A stretch of 64,000 nucleotides of DNA from Lagopus muta (lineage: Eukaryota; Chordata; Aves; Galliformes; Phasianidae), in assembly GCF_023343835.1 (NCBI RefSeq), contig NC_064437.1, forward strand, positions 48,930,972-48,994,971. The letters run 5' to 3'. The translations under genes and the position numbers were made by a program. Position 1 is the first letter of the stretch. Every line of letters starts with the position of its first letter. Shown here in pieces: positions 24,801 through 37,381 of the stretch. The notes under the pieces were generated by a model. The model was not told the origin of the DNA, made no database searches, and saw nothing but the letters and a program-made list of their open reading frames with translations.

Positions 24801-27800
24801 ACTTGGCATAAAGTCCACGGGAGAGCATACAGAGCTCTCAGGTTCCTGGAGCTTGTCTCTTTTGCCTTCACCAGGCTACTCTGCAGACAAAGTAATTCCA
24901 AGTAGAGACACCGCTCTGCTGTGGTTTGGGGTACTACAATTAAATACCAGCTCTTTTCAAAGAGGAGAGAGACCTGAGAACACCATCAGGGACCAGATGT
25001 TTGCGGTGCTTATGAATTTGTCAAAATTTCTTCACACACACATAAAAAGACACAAAATTAAGCATATAAATTAAGTCACACAAATTTCTGCCTGTCTGCA
25101 ACTGTAGTCATTAAAATAATAGTAATAATTCCGCTTTTATTCTGGCCACGGCAGCTGATTAATGCAGAATGAGGCCAGTGCAAAGTGATCCGAGCTAACT
25201 GGAGTGAATCAGCAGTGGGTTAGGTTTAGGGATGCTCACCTGATCCCATTCCCTGCCTGTGTTTGGGGGGAGGTGGCAGGGAGCTGCTGGGACAGGCACT
25301 GTCTTCCAGCCCTGTTCTGAAGAGATTGGCAGCCCTGTCCTAAATAATTTGAATTCTCTGCATTTGGGAGCAGCAGAGAAGACTGCTTGGGAGGCTGATG
25401 CTCTTTGAGCTGCGCTGTGTACTTGGTAAGTTTCTTACAGAGAATGGCTTTCTTGCTGTTACTCTCAGGCTTCTTTCCCGCAATTGGCAGTGCCAGCTGG
25501 CACACAAAAGGTGGTCCAGCCTTCCCAAGCACACTGGTTTTAGAATTCCATCACTTCCTTTGTGCTGGCCATCCTTGAGCAGCCTGTTCTCACTAAAAGT
25601 GGTTGTTGCTATGCCATGCAGATTTGCAGCAGGTCTGATTCTCTGGGCAGAGCACACAGATGTTTTGGGAGGGAAGGGGGAGCAGGACAGGATTTCTTTG
25701 AGATGGGACCATCCTTTGGGAACAGCTCACACTCGTACTGTGCTCTCCTCCAGAGAGCAGTGGAAGCTCACTCCCAGGTCACAAGGACTCAAAAGGCAGT
25801 ACTGTTAACTAAAGGATAGTTGCTCCTGGCTCCACCACCTCTTCTGTACCAGTAAATCAAACTAGGGAGTGGGTCAGGTGTTGTGATTTAATGCACTGAA
25901 AATACCCTAGTTACTTTTCAGCTAGTGGTTTTCTGTCTTCTTCTATTTACAAGTCCATATTCGCTTTCTGTTGATGTGTAGGCATCGTGAATGGTATTTA
26001 AGCCAAATTTAAACACATGTGAAAAGTCTTAAGGCCCTATAAACCCCTCAGAAATAGCCTACAGAACCCCCAGGCACTTGCAGCCTGCAAGGCAGAAGTC
26101 AGAATTTCATTTTGTGACACTTGCTCTTTTTTTCAGCTCTCAGACACCAGGCTGAAAAGCTGTGATACCCTGTGAGGCCCTGTACAAAATGCACATGAAG
26201 TATTGAGGTGAGTGCGTGCAGTGATAGAAGACAGACTTGGCATGGGTGCTGGGTAGGTGTTTTCTGGGAGCAGGAGCCCTCTGCCCTGCAGCCAGGGCAG
26301 GAGTTAACGCACCCCAGGTGGGTGTTGATAGCAGCACAGAGGGTAATCTTCCACCTGTGAACTTGTATCTAGGTTTGCATCAGCTCCAGGGAAAGGCAGG
26401 ATTCTTTAGTGCTGGAGTCAGGGCACCAGCGGGTTTGCCAGCAAAGACCACGATGGCTGTGGAAGGAATTGCCTCCGACAGGTGTCTGAATATTACCAGG
26501 AAAGCATTCTCCTGCCTCAGCAGGTTTGGGACTAGCTCTTACAATCAAATGATTTAGAGCTATTCAGGACTAGCCTCAAACAGTTGTGCAGAGGAGGAGG
26601 AAGGAATAAGGATTCCTGTCTGTTTGGCAGCTGTAGAAAGGTCAACTGCAAATGCAGCCCCCAGATCTGATGAGAGCACAGGCATCTTGGGGCAGATGCT
26701 CTCCTAGAGAATGTGGAAAGTAGCCAGGAAGAAGAAAAAATAGCCAGAAGTGTGGCTCTGCCTATCAGGCTAATAGCTGGCATCAGTGAAGTATCTGGGA
26801 ATGGGATTTAATGAACCCTAACAGTCTGGGCTGTGTGTATATAATACTGCTTCTGTGTGTATGCATCTGTATATTAAATATTCCTTGATTTCATGAATAG
26901 TGCTAAAGTCATTGAGGGCCGGAAACTGCCTACCAATTGCCTTAGGACTGCTTTTTACAGCCTAGTGTTCAGAGCACAGTACAAAGCTCAGTGTCCTTGG
27001 TTTTGACGTATGTAATTACAAAGATTAATTTCATTTTATTTAAAGGGTAGCCTGAGCAAAAGTAACTTGCCAAGGTTGTTCAGAAGAGCAACCTTCTGCT
27101 AGGCAAGACAGTTACAGAACTAGGTAGAAAAGCCAGTTTATTGCTCCATTTGTTGCCTTAACAGAGAATGAGTATTTAAAATTTGTTTCTGCAATTATGT
27201 ATTTGCAAGAGGTTGAGACAGCCATTTTTGCTAGGATTACTTGCCCTTCTTTTTTAATATAGTTACACAAATACACAAGAATTTGTTTAGACCACCTTTG
27301 CCTGTTTCTATATGTGTTTACTGGCAATCGCGTGCATGACTACAGTTTTGGGTAGCTTTTAAACATTTTTCATTAACCTCAGTTCCCAGAGTTCATTCTG
27401 AGAACACCTGTTTGGTTTTTTTTTTTTTTCTAAAGAATTACTGGAATGAATGCAACCTTCAGTCTATCCTTAACACTGAGCAAAGAATCAGACCTGATCC
27501 AGTATATTTTGGCTGGGCTCATCTTGTGCAGGTTTGTACTGGTCCTTAGCGAAGTGTCAAAGCACTCCCACTGCCAGAGTGGACAGTAACTCTCCAAGTT
27601 GTCTTCCACTCACATTCCCGCAATAGTTGTTCACTGCTGATACTTTTTCATGGTGACAGTGCAAAGGAAAACTTTGCCATCTAAGCAGACCACAAAGGAT
27701 CGTTTTTGATTGATTCAGTAAAGTAGATGCCTTCTTTGCAAATTTCATTTAGGTTATGGAGGCTTTGTCTTTGTTTTTCCTTATCTGTAAACCTCTAATG

Positions 27801-30800
27801 ATTGATGAAAACCCCATTGGCATGATGACTGTGCTGTTTGGAGAATGCATTAGTTGGGAGAATTTGAGAAAGTCTTCTGGAGAAAGTATGAGTGGTGAAA
27901 GAATAGCTCAAAGTATATATAGCTGAGGAACGGTAAGAGAAAGCTTTCTGATCTTTGATCCTAAAGGTGTCAGAGATTCTATTGAATGACCCAGACCCAA
28001 GAAAAAACACTGACCATCATAGTTTAAAAAGAGAGTAAAAGAGGCTTGTTTTAGGAAAAAAAGCACAGATGCCGGTGCCTCAGTGATGCTAGGGATGTTG
28101 GGTTTGCCTGGATGACTGGGAATTTAAAGAGAACAGAGATGCAAGTTACAGCTAATTCTTTTCCCTTTGATGCCTCAATTCTCATACAAGATGCTCCATG
28201 AATGTGTATGAGAAAGCTTCTTTGAAGTGATGATAACTTCTGTAGGAAGGAACAATAGCACTGAATGGCAGCATCCTCACAGATGTCTGAACAAATCCTG
28301 AACGGGGCCATGGCTTGAATGAAACAGTGAAAACGGACAAGCCTTATACCAGATATCTCCAAGCTGAAAAGTGAAACACCTTACTTCTGGGAAGTATGTC
28401 CTCTTAACATCAGATTAGTTCAAAGAAAACATCCATCTCCAAGGCTGACATATTTCCATATGAGGAAATTGCTGCACTGAAAAGTAATTAAAATTCACAA
28501 AAATTGTTCTATTGTGGTTTAAATAGCAGTCCCTGCTTCCTCCTGTCTTCATTTAAAAATTTGCTGTGGAGAAGACAGTTTAGTTACTCTGATTGGTAAC
28601 TATAAAATATAATTCCTTTGCAGGTGTATTTTTGGCATCTTGCTATTTCAAGAACTTTTTCCTGTGAACTTGCCTATAGTACAGCAGCAGTATGTGTTTG
28701 CATCTTAAGCAGATATGATTTCAATGGATAGTAGAGTGGCTGAGAGGCTGGACATATAGTGTTACGTGTGGATACCTGATCCAGGGGTTGAGCCATTGCA
28801 AAGCATTTCAGGGCGCAGAGTCCTGAACAGCCCGCATTCTGGATCTTAATTCTTTTTCCCCATGCACCACCATTCCCCATGACACATTTAAATAAGGGCA
28901 AGACCTCTTCTTTTTAAATGCATTTTTACTTAAAGATTTTGATTTGTGAATTTTCTGAAGGATTCCTCCTTGAGACTTTCTCAAGTACCCTAGCATTAAA
29001 ATAAGGTCACCAGTTAAGTTTTTGAGCTCAGACTTCAGCTAATAGTATCAGTGGTGTGACTTATGTCTACTTGATTGCTTCCTGCAGTTCATGGTATTAC
29101 AGACCAGTCTGGACTACTTAGATCAAAAGCAAACTTAAGAACTGTTCTCCACTTGAAAATATGATGTTTTTCTTTCTTTGTGGCTCTAAACCCGATGGGA
29201 AGCACTGAAACTTAGATCAGCTATTGTTAATGTTCATTATTTCTGCCTGTCTGTGCAGCTGAATACAAGCCCAAATGTAATAAAACAGGAAAAAGGTTCT
29301 TAACCTAAATGTATAGGCTGAGACAGTTTCTATAACCTATGGAGCTTCTGGAAGAAACTGCAGCTCAACATTCAAACTTGTGCTTCATTGTCCAAAACAT
29401 GTCTTTTCAGTGCCATCTATCTCTGATGTTTATCTTTTCCAAATGGATGATTTCCCCTTCTGTTTAATCCATAGCAGTATTTTTAGAGTTGAACAACGTA
29501 GAGAATGGAGGCTTTCAAGATGCAATGATTGTTTCTCCACGGTTTTAGAGAGGGAGGTTAGATGTAAGCAATGAGCCATGACTTCAAACCCTGTCTCAGC
29601 CTCAAAGGTTATCATTTCATGGGGGCTTTGAGAATTTGCTCAGCTGCAGGCCCTTCGCAGATTGCCGGTAGCCTAGACAGTAACACGCTATTTCTACAAA
29701 ACACTTCTTGTACTCTGCAATTGTAATTTTCCTCTGTTCAATGGGGATGTTCAGTGCAAGAGACCATCCCTGCAGGCTCCTTTTATGCAGTGAAACTGGG
29801 TAGGCTGAAACTAAATGTGGCTAAAATTAAACCTTGCCTCCCAGAGGAACACCTTTGAGCTGGAGATGCAACTGTGTCCTGCATTTCTGGGCTGTAGTGA
29901 GCCATTATGTGCATGGAGAATACACAGTGCCATCATGTGCCGCTCTGTGTGATTTGTTGCTGGTAAAGGACATCTTTTGCCTGTTTCATGAGGGTGTAGG
30001 AAGAAAGGAGAACTGTTTTTCATGGAGCTGCTTCTAATTATAGTCTTTAAGTATCTTACTGCCTTGAAATTGCTTATTGACCTTACTATTATTTATGAAA
30101 ATCTGACATGACCAGGAAGGTGCATCACTCATGCTTGGAGTGCACAGATTTTGTGTGGTCAGAATGAGGAAAGAGGGTTTTTCCTTTCAGTGGGCATGGT
30201 CTGCTACAACCCACTGGAAAAATTCCACCAGCTGAGAATAGTGCAAGGATGACAGTATTTAGCTGAGTTGTTTTTCCCTTCAAAAAAGAGATTTAAAACA
30301 TATATTTAGTTTAATTCCAAGCCCTCTGAATTTTGTCTAAAGAATCCTCTGACATGCATACCATGTATTTCACAAGAAAAGTCCAGCAATGGAAAGAAAT
30401 GGAAGAAATCAAGTGTAAACTCAAGAGAACATCTAGATGCTTGTTTGGGTAGCAAAAGAAAATCGCCAATCTGCTTGGCACTTTGTGTGTGCAGCTCTGA
30501 AGCTCCTCCTTCACATATCAGAATGACTTGTGCATTGCATTTAAAACCTGATCTTATGCTGAGTGATTTACGCAGGAGCCTGTAGAACCCACGAAGCTGC
30601 ATGATGAGTTTTGATATACATTGCTGCTAAGAATGTGTTGAGGCAACAGATTATTTTAGCTATTTCAGCAGGATCAAATGTGTGCCTTTCCATTTTACTC
30701 CATGCCCTCTGTCTCTCCATCCTTCTCCTTGTCTCTGTATGCCTCTTTCTTTGTCTCCTGTCAGAATAAATCTGGCTGCCATACACTGTAGTTAACTCAA

Positions 30801-31914
30801 AATATTGCTAGCATTAAATGTGCCCAGACATTTTTATTAATACATTAAACTTGCATGAAATTTTAGGCATTATAATTTACTAAGCTTACACCAAGATGAT
30901 ATTTGAAACTGACATGAGCTATTAATTAAAAAAAAGGACATTAAATAATTGTCAGTTGACATCTAAATTACTGTTTTGTTAGTTGACAGCAGCTTGCCTC
31001 AAGGCTCTTTCTCTTCTCAGGTGTTAGTAAATATTCCATTGTGTTTAAAGGCACCCCATTGTGAACTGATTGTTTAAGCCATGTGTTATATGCCTGACTT
31101 AATACAGAGGTAAACACTGTGAGTTATTTCACGGTGAACTGGTATTATATAGAGCTAGAAATACTTCTGTTGTAATGGCTTGGGAAAACAGTGAAAGTGA
31201 CACGTGGGAATGCTGTCTGACTTTGGTGAAAGCATGACCTTGTAGTGTTTTCTCTTAGGTTAGGTTCCACGGCTCTAAAATGAAAGGGGATTATCTGCAT
31301 TCCTTTGTCTGTTCTAAGTTTGATGACCATGATGACACTGCTCTGGATGACATCCACCTAAGTTTATGACAGTCATCGGGATGGCTTGAGGCACTTATGG
31401 GTACAATATGTGAAATTTGAAACAAAATTTTAGCAAGTGTGGTGTCAGTTGGATTGAGGTGGTGGTTTTTTGTTTTACTTTTCCCTGAGCAATCATCAGT
31501 GGTCAAGTAGAAAATTGTCTGCAGATGATATACCAGTTTTCCTCTCCAGTCCTAAAGGAGTGATACACTGATTATCACTTAGAATGCCTGTATGATTGAT
31601 TGGAATAAACTTAGGAGGTAGTAATTTGTAGTAGAGGAGTTTTCTTTATCAAAAGGGTTTCCAGAATGAGCCACTGGCCTAGAAATGCCATGAATTAGAG
31701 TCCTCAGAGTATTGAAGCAAGTTGTGAAAATTAGGTTACATCTGATTATCATGTCTCCATTGACCTGAGTAAATGGGGAGTTATCCCTTTGACCTATAGG
31801 AAAAAATGAATCTAATAAAATGAGCATATAGCTTGGTTACTCTTGTGGAAATTCACAGTACTTATAATACTGTAGTGTTTACAATGTAAGTATTCAAGGT
31901 AAATAATATTTGTG
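21848..31914. other. Long non-coding stretch
   Basis: About 10 kb without a confident exon. Short ORFs occur on both strands, with none above about 140 codons and no domain signatures. AT-rich blocks at 23,200-23,560 and 30,780-31,100 hold many TAATTA/ATTAAT cores and could be conserved non-coding elements, but this cannot be shown from one sequence. Homopolymers include T11 at about 27,419. No RNA genes or other transposons were recognised. Confidence 0.45.
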
Positions 31915-31970
31915 GACTGTTGACTGGATGATCTTGGAAGTCTCTTCAAGCTTTGGTGATTATGATATTT
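31915..31970 (+). mobile_element. CR1 LINE 3' terminal relic
   Basis: A short, diverged CR1 3' end in plus orientation. The segment gttgactggatgatcttgg is followed by aagtctcttcaagctttggtgattatgat, which matches the last 50 or so bases of CR1 (gttggactagatgatcttgg...ccttggtgattctatga) with several substitutions. Nothing upstream is recognisable. Confidence 0.75.
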
Positions 31971-34458
31971 AAGTGTGGCTTTCAAGAAAGTGATGGTTTC
32001 TGGTCCAGTGTCCTGAGGAGTTGCAGTGTTCATGTGTTATGAGGTTTTTTGTTTGTTTGCTTTTTTTTTTTTCCAAGTTGTTAGGAACAGCTCCTTCCCA
32101 TACATTTTATTTTTAGACATACAAATGTCCTCAAACACTTAAATGATGAATGTTAAAATCTAAAACATATACCACCATTTGTTGAGTCCTACAAAGAAGA
32201 GATGCCAGTATGAATAAGAGTCCTGTAGAAAGGTCCTATAAAGGGTAGGAGAAAAGATGAAATATAACACTGGATTTTGTATGCTGCATTTCCCTTTGAT
32301 TTTTCTGTGACTAGATAGTTTATATTGAAGAATGATGGTGCAAGAACAAGTTTTTGCTGAGATGTGGAATAGCATAGATTTGTTTATAAAACAAACTATG
32401 TTATATACTTCCTAGCTAAAAAGTGGTGTTATCTCAAGAATATCTGTATTTCACAGGTAATACTGTTGTTTTCTCACTAATATCCTCATAAGCTCCTTAG
32501 AGCCTAATGTACATGTTTGCATCACCTGCAGCATTGTTTTTATCAGTTGTGCTACTCTATCATTATAGTAGATAAACAAGAACAGATTACATATTTGTTA
32601 CTCACTGAGGCTTGCATAATATACTAACTCTTACACTTACAAAACAATGGTTTCCTCAAGACCAGTAAAAGTAAATACTGTTTCCTCAGATCAGCTTCTG
32701 TTTTATAGAACCCCTTTATAATCCACTAAGGAGTAGTACATAGGTGCCTCAAAGTGAACAAGAACAAAGGAGTTTATACATCACTCAGTGCTATAATAAA
32801 ATTAAAAAGTACAACTAAGAAAAGATGGTGGATTTCCAGTTGTTTTCTACTTAACAGAAAAACATCATCTTTAGCATACATAGTTTTGCCCCTAAATATT
32901 CTGGAATTACAGCTTTTCTCACTGGTCAGCATCAGTGGCTCAAAGGCAGAAAACTTATATGCATTGCATCCTGTTTCCAGCCTGAAGATCAGAATTTTAA
33001 CATGCAACTGGGAACTTCTACCTTTTAGCAACTGCTTGTAGACTGGGACAAGGAATCATCTGAGAGGCCAGTGTAAGATCATCATTAAGGCTGCTAAATC
33101 TTGCTGCCATGACAAAATCAGTCGCTTCCCCTAGGAAGATCAGAGGGAAGGTGTCATGGATGCTCATACTGTCTCTATGGTTTCTGTTTTGCTTTAGTTT
33201 TCTTCCTCACCTGCTCTTCCTCATTCACTGCTGTCCATACTGTCCTTAGCTCACCAGAAACAGCGTACTACGTGCTCAATGTTTTGTCTTCTGACTGTAC
33301 AGTAGTCCTAATTTGTTTTGGGTTGATAGGCAGAAATTGTGAGTGCCTTGGAAGAAAATAGATTGAATGCTCTGTGATGTGAAAGGAAACGGGTTTTGTG
33401 CCCATTAGCTGGTTTAGGTTGTGAAAGCATCTTCCTTGGAAAACATTATATGCTCCAGGCTGGGGCCTTTTTCTGTCAAGCAAAACACTGAAGTACTTTT
33501 CTCAAGGAATGTCCTTGTCTTGATCTTCAACTGAATGTCTGCATATGTTGTATGGCCTCTGTGAGGAATGGCGGTGATGGGGACATGCCTATTAGCCTCA
33601 TATTCATCTCTTTGAGAGAGGCTAAAAGGCTTTTCTTAGGTCACTGAGAACAGCTGTTGCCTTCACTTTATGAGAATGCTGATTAATTTATGTAATCTCT
33701 TTTCTAGTTACTTATAAAGTGTCTTGTAGAAACACAAAACATCATCTACTCCTGCAGATTATTGTGATCCAACAGACAACTTGCAGGCTACGTTTCCCAC
33801 TGTGTACATCTCTGCCCTATTGAATGACCTCAGATGAGGAGCAGTCATCTCCTAAGCAATCTGGCATTGCCTCTCGTATCATTAGGTGCTCAAAACGTAT
33901 AGTGGACTTGCTGTTTTTGGGTAGGGGGAAAGAAATTAAAGGGTAAAAATGTATCCCTTCCAGAGTGATCACTGTATGACTTGATCTGTAAGAAACCTGG
34001 GGAAAAGGGAGATCTCAGAACTGGTCCATTCATAGTGACTGGGAAGCTTTGGACAAAGCCAATTGCTTAGATTTGTATATATTTAATCTAAAGCACTTTT
34101 GAAAATATCAGTATCATAAAAACAAAAAATACAGAAAAATTCTAACAGTGTGAAAGAAAACCCTTGAAACAAGGCGTTTGGCTTTCATCTAGTAATTCAT
34201 TTAATGGTTTTGGGGTTGTTTTTTTTTGTTGGTTTGTTTTTGATGATGTTGTTTTTGAGGGCTGGTGATTAAAACTTGCAATTGTAATATGTAATACAAA
34301 ATAAATAGGCAGAATCAAAAGTATTTGAACGATTTACTTTTTAAAAGAAATCTCATCCTACTGAGATGTTTTTTTCCAGTTCTTACATGTCAAACTCCTG
34401 TTGAATGGGATTTCCCTTCTCCATGCTGCTCCACTAGATATACTGGTGTATGGTAACT
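31971..34458. other. Non-coding, no feature recognised
   Basis: AT-rich DNA with simple T/G-rich tracts at 32,047-32,072 and 34,211-34,260. An ATTAAA on the minus strand (plus TTTAAT at 34,198-34,203) lies about 450 bp beyond the candidate last exon at 34,652-34,838 and could serve as its poly(A) signal. No exon was identified. Confidence 0.4.
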
Positions 34459-34680
34459 GTTGAGTCACGGCCTGAACCACTGATTGAGCACGTGGGGAAA
34501 GGACTGGGTCAGCCCTGAGAGCACAGGTGAAGGCAATTCAGCTGTGTGACTGGAAGAAATGGCTGCACCTCTCTTAGACCCCATTTAAAGGCTGACTGCC
34601 ACTGGGGAAAGTTCTCTGAGATCCCTCTTTTGTGGAGTTTTCTCTGAGAGCTTAGAGTTTCAGAGACTGGTGAGCACTTT
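34459..34680 (+). repeat. LTR-like interspersed repeat, copy A
   Basis: This segment is clearly related to copy B at 40,146-40,353. Both begin TGnTGAGTCA, share a GATTGAGCAC block followed by purine-rich GGG/AGG sequence, and share (C/T)TAGACC(C/T)CATTTAA about 130 bp further on. Each then has a good splice-donor-like site about 70-80 bp after the CATTTAA (here actggtgagca). A TG start, a TATA-like box and a donor suggest an LTR or transposon promoter region. I do not know the family name, and the right boundary is uncertain; it may extend to about 34,880. Confidence 0.6.
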
Positions 34681-34838
34681 TTCTTTTTCTTTGTAACACC
34701 TTTCCATTTGTGCTAGTCTCTTTGTCATTACACCTCCTGTATTGCCATTCCACTGCACTGATCTTTCTGATCATTACAACTGGGTAGCATGGTCCTCTAG
34801 AGACCTGCATATATGTTGTGTTATCTTTTAAATCACAG
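34652..34838 (-). CDS. Candidate alternative last exon of receptor-like gene, ITSM-like motif
   Basis: On the minus strand a strong acceptor (atttccctgcag) at 34,839-34,840 opens a frame of 61 codons to a TAA at 34,652. Joined to the 25-bp exon at 35,303-35,327 it continues in phase (AG plus C). The start reads CDLKDNTTYMQVSRG and includes TTYMQV, which fits the immunoreceptor tyrosine switch motif TxYxxV/I. The rest is basic (KVLQRKRKSAHQ). The distal part overlaps repeat copy A, so all or part may be transposon-derived and the match may be chance. It competes with the candidate tail at 34,906-35,167. Confidence 0.25.
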
Positions 34839-34894
34839 CTGCAGGGAAATATCATTCATAAAGACAGCAGAGTTAGTTACTACAGTTGGCATAT

Positions 34895-35270
34895 TGCAGT
34901 GGGTTTTAATCTGTATCTGAATCTGAGTTTCTAAAAGATGCTCGAACTAGCTTGCGTGGCTTAGGAGCCAGGGACGGTTTATGCTTGGAACATAGCATAG
35001 ATTGTACCCTTAGATTGTATCTAGGATTGTTCGTGCTTGGTGAATGGATTTCTGGAATGCTTGCCTTTGTTCCTTCGATATGCTTGTCTAAACACTGTAC
35101 CCTAGGTATGTGATTTATAGAGTTGCTTATAACCATGGTTTCAGGTTCTGTATCTATATAAGGTCTGCTGTGGTTACAATAAACGAAGCGGTTCACTCAT
35201 ATTGAGTCGGTGGGCTTCCCCAGGTTTATCAGCAGGTTTCCCTGGCCAAGTGGGTTATTCCCACACTGCA
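34895..35270 (+). mobile_element. Solo LTR of an avian alpharetrovirus-like endogenous element
   Basis: A 376-bp segment bounded by short inverted repeats: it starts TGCAGTGGG and ends CCCACACTGCA. Near its right end it has TATATAAGG (35,155-35,163), then a polyadenylation signal AATAAA (35,178-35,183) within ttacaataaacg, then ttcactcatattgagtcggtgggc. This TATA to AATAAACG to short R to GGTG order is the layout of avian leukosis/EAV/ART-CH type LTRs. No primer-binding site or internal region follows, so it is a solo LTR. No convincing 6-bp target duplication is visible, which suggests age or slightly wrong boundaries. The EAV/ART-CH assignment is from memory of the layout. Confidence 0.7.
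34906..35167 (-). CDS. Candidate alternative last exon antisense to the solo LTR
   Basis: An acceptor ttattgtaaccacag ends at 35,168 on the minus strand. From 35,167 the frame stays open for 86 codons to a stop at 34,906 and is in phase with the 25-bp exon at 35,303-35,327. The tail would begin RPYIDTEPETMVISNSINHI and end with an acidic SFRNSDSDTD. It contains a Pro/Lys-rich stretch (KPSLAPKPRKL). The whole exon lies antisense within the LTR, so it is either an LTR exonisation that supplies a cytoplasmic tail or a chance open frame. The ATTAAA-like hexamer on the minus strand at the stop codon is too close to serve it. Confidence 0.2.
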
Positions 35271-35302
35271 TCTCAGAAGACCCCCAAAGCAATGACTCTT
35301 AC

Positions 35303-35327
35303 CTTCTATCCATTTTGCCCTCTGACT
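35303..35327 (-). CDS. Candidate 25-bp juxtamembrane exon
   Basis: A tiny minus-strand exon with textbook splice sites: acceptor tract ttttcctgttctctctttag and donor AAG|GTAAGAG. It starts in phase 1, matching the G left by the transmembrane exon at 36,602-36,712, and ends in phase 2. Translated in the joined frame it adds ESEGKMDR and the first two bases of another codon. Juxtamembrane mini-exons of this size are common in receptors with alternatively spliced tails. Support comes only from the splice signals and phase agreement. Confidence 0.4.
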
Positions 35328-36601
35328 CTAAAGAGAGAACAGGAAAATAGGATTAGTTAAAAAGCAAGGAACAGGGTGGTGATAGACCTGTTTAGAAGTA
35401 GTGAGGATGCAACCAGAACAGGTGGTGAAGCAGGCAAAACTATCCTGTCTGAGGTAAAACTCTGATACTAGCAGTACCATGTAACATTCCTAAAGCCTTT
35501 CTCAGTTCTTCCATCTGGAATCTCTTCTGACAATTTTTGTCAAAATTATTTTTGTTTTTATTTTAGCTATTTTGAGATTGTAGTACATCCTCAGAGTATA
35601 ATGAGGACCAACTTCAAGGACAGATGCTTGATGAAAATTAGGAGGAAGTAGTTTCCCCTTAGGACCATTGCATACTGCCCATAAAGAAGACATCAGCCAT
35701 TTGTCTTTCAGGAAGTGGCATTACAATATCATTTGTGTCCTCATGGGGCGCCTGGGGAATCTGTTTGCAAAAATATCTATTAAGAGATCAGCATTTACTG
35801 AAAATGGCATTGAATCTATGCTATGATGGAGACCAAAAGGCTAGGCTCAGGGAGCTCAGTCTACTTCACTTCATGCTTGATACTTAAGACAGCTCTGCTC
35901 TTCTTTTTACTAAGCAAGAGACTGCATCTGCTGTTGAAGGGCTGGGACATGGTAAACTGCTGAATTAATAGTTACACAGTTTGGGATGCTGGGACATAAC
36001 TTCTTGTTTGTCACATGAAGGCTAAAGTGAAGATACAGTCGCAGAACCAAGTTCTAGATATGGTGAACAGATGGGTGGTTCCCAATCCTGTTATGTAGCA
36101 GCCTGGCTGCACTGAGTTCTTTCATTGCATTTTTCAGATTGACATCTTTAATAACTTCTTTTATTTTTAAAGTGATGGAAATTTGCTAAGTTTATGGGAA
36201 TTCCTTTGTTCTGAAAAATGAACTACACAGAGCTGGTGCTTTGCATGCACCTTGAGCTGCAAAGTTGATCTTTGAAATCCACTCCTGTCCATCCTACAAA
36301 TCCAACAGACTCTTACTTACATTGAATAGGTAGAATTTTGTTTTAAAAATTCGTTACCCAGAAAGATATCCAAGCAGTAAGCTGTAGTGAATCATATTTC
36401 TCTAGTTAAGTGGAATAGCTGATTTAGTTACACTGAAAACTTCTGGGTCCCTAGCACTTCCGACATTTTCAAATAGTTCTTCAGAGGAAAATTGGAGTTG
36501 CAACAAGCATGCAGTGCCTAACAGCAGAGCTCAGATCTGCTGATCCAGAGCACAAGGAAATCTAGAACTCTGAATAAGAAATCAGGAGTAATTTCTCTTA
36601 C
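35328..36601. other. Putative intron between transmembrane and 25-bp exons
   Basis: 1.27 kb with no recognised exon, repeat or RNA gene on either strand. Confidence 0.4.
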
Positions 36602-36712
36602 CTCTGAAGACATGGTCAAGCATTTGTTTTTTGATCATGCAAATTATTACTGCTATAAAAGCAATTGCTAGAAAGGCTCCCAGAGTAACTCCTATAATAA
36701 GATATGTGAAAT
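36602..36712 (-). CDS. Transmembrane exon of a type I membrane protein
   Basis: A 111-bp minus-strand exon flanked by an acceptor (ccatttttacag) and donor (AGAG|GTAAGAG), phase 1 at both ends, with no stop in the joined frame. It encodes a short lead (FTY), about 22 hydrophobic residues (LIIGVTLGAFLAIAFIAVII) and then CMIKKQMLDHVFR, a stop-transfer with Lys-Lys on the cytoplasmic side. This is the clearest coding signal in the central region. Symmetric phase-1 transmembrane exons are typical of immune receptors of the Ig, TIM, CD300 and pIgR type. It chains in phase with the 48-bp exon upstream and the 25-bp exon downstream. I do not recognise the gene. Confidence 0.6.
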
Positions 36713-37381
36713 CTGTAAAAATGGAAAACAAATCTGTGAATATGCACCAATAATTAATAAACAGAACTGTGTGTCAGATATGGTAACACAAAGTTGCAAA
36801 GTTAAAAATTTTTTGTTTGTTTATTTTTATTGGTTTTCTCTTCTTGAGAAGGGGCTGACAAAGCTGAGCCAGACTGGTTAGCTGAGAATACTAACATACC
36901 AGACTGCCCCTGTATAGCATGAAGTTTTGCAAGCCTGTTGGCTAATGGGCTCAATGAAGTTTTATGGTAATGAACAAGTTTAGCATTCAGTGTGTCCAGG
37001 TCTCAGCTGAGTTTTATAGCTACAACTCTAATTTTTCCCTCAAAATGGATCCCAAAATCCCAACTGCCCTTCACTTTGTATCCCCAGACTCATATTCCTG
37101 CCTCCTGACTGCTCTGTATGTGAGTCCGTAATAGGAAGAAGATTTTTTTTTTTTTAAGTGTAAACTGCAAAGCATATCATGATTCATGTGTGCACCATAG
37201 GGATCCACCTTCATCTATCAGGCTGAGGCTATAGTCCCACAGCAAGACTTTACTGTGCTAGGAAAAGTATAAGCACATAAGCAGAATATGATTTTCTGTA
37301 CATAAAAAGCATGTGAATTCTTCTAGATATATAACGCAAAAAGGAATGTAGTTTTTCGCTTTCCTGTCCCCATGAACTCAC
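36713..37381. other. Putative intron upstream of the transmembrane exon
   Basis: 0.67 kb of AT-rich sequence with a T-run at about 37,143-37,155. No other exon or repeat was recognised. Confidence 0.4.
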
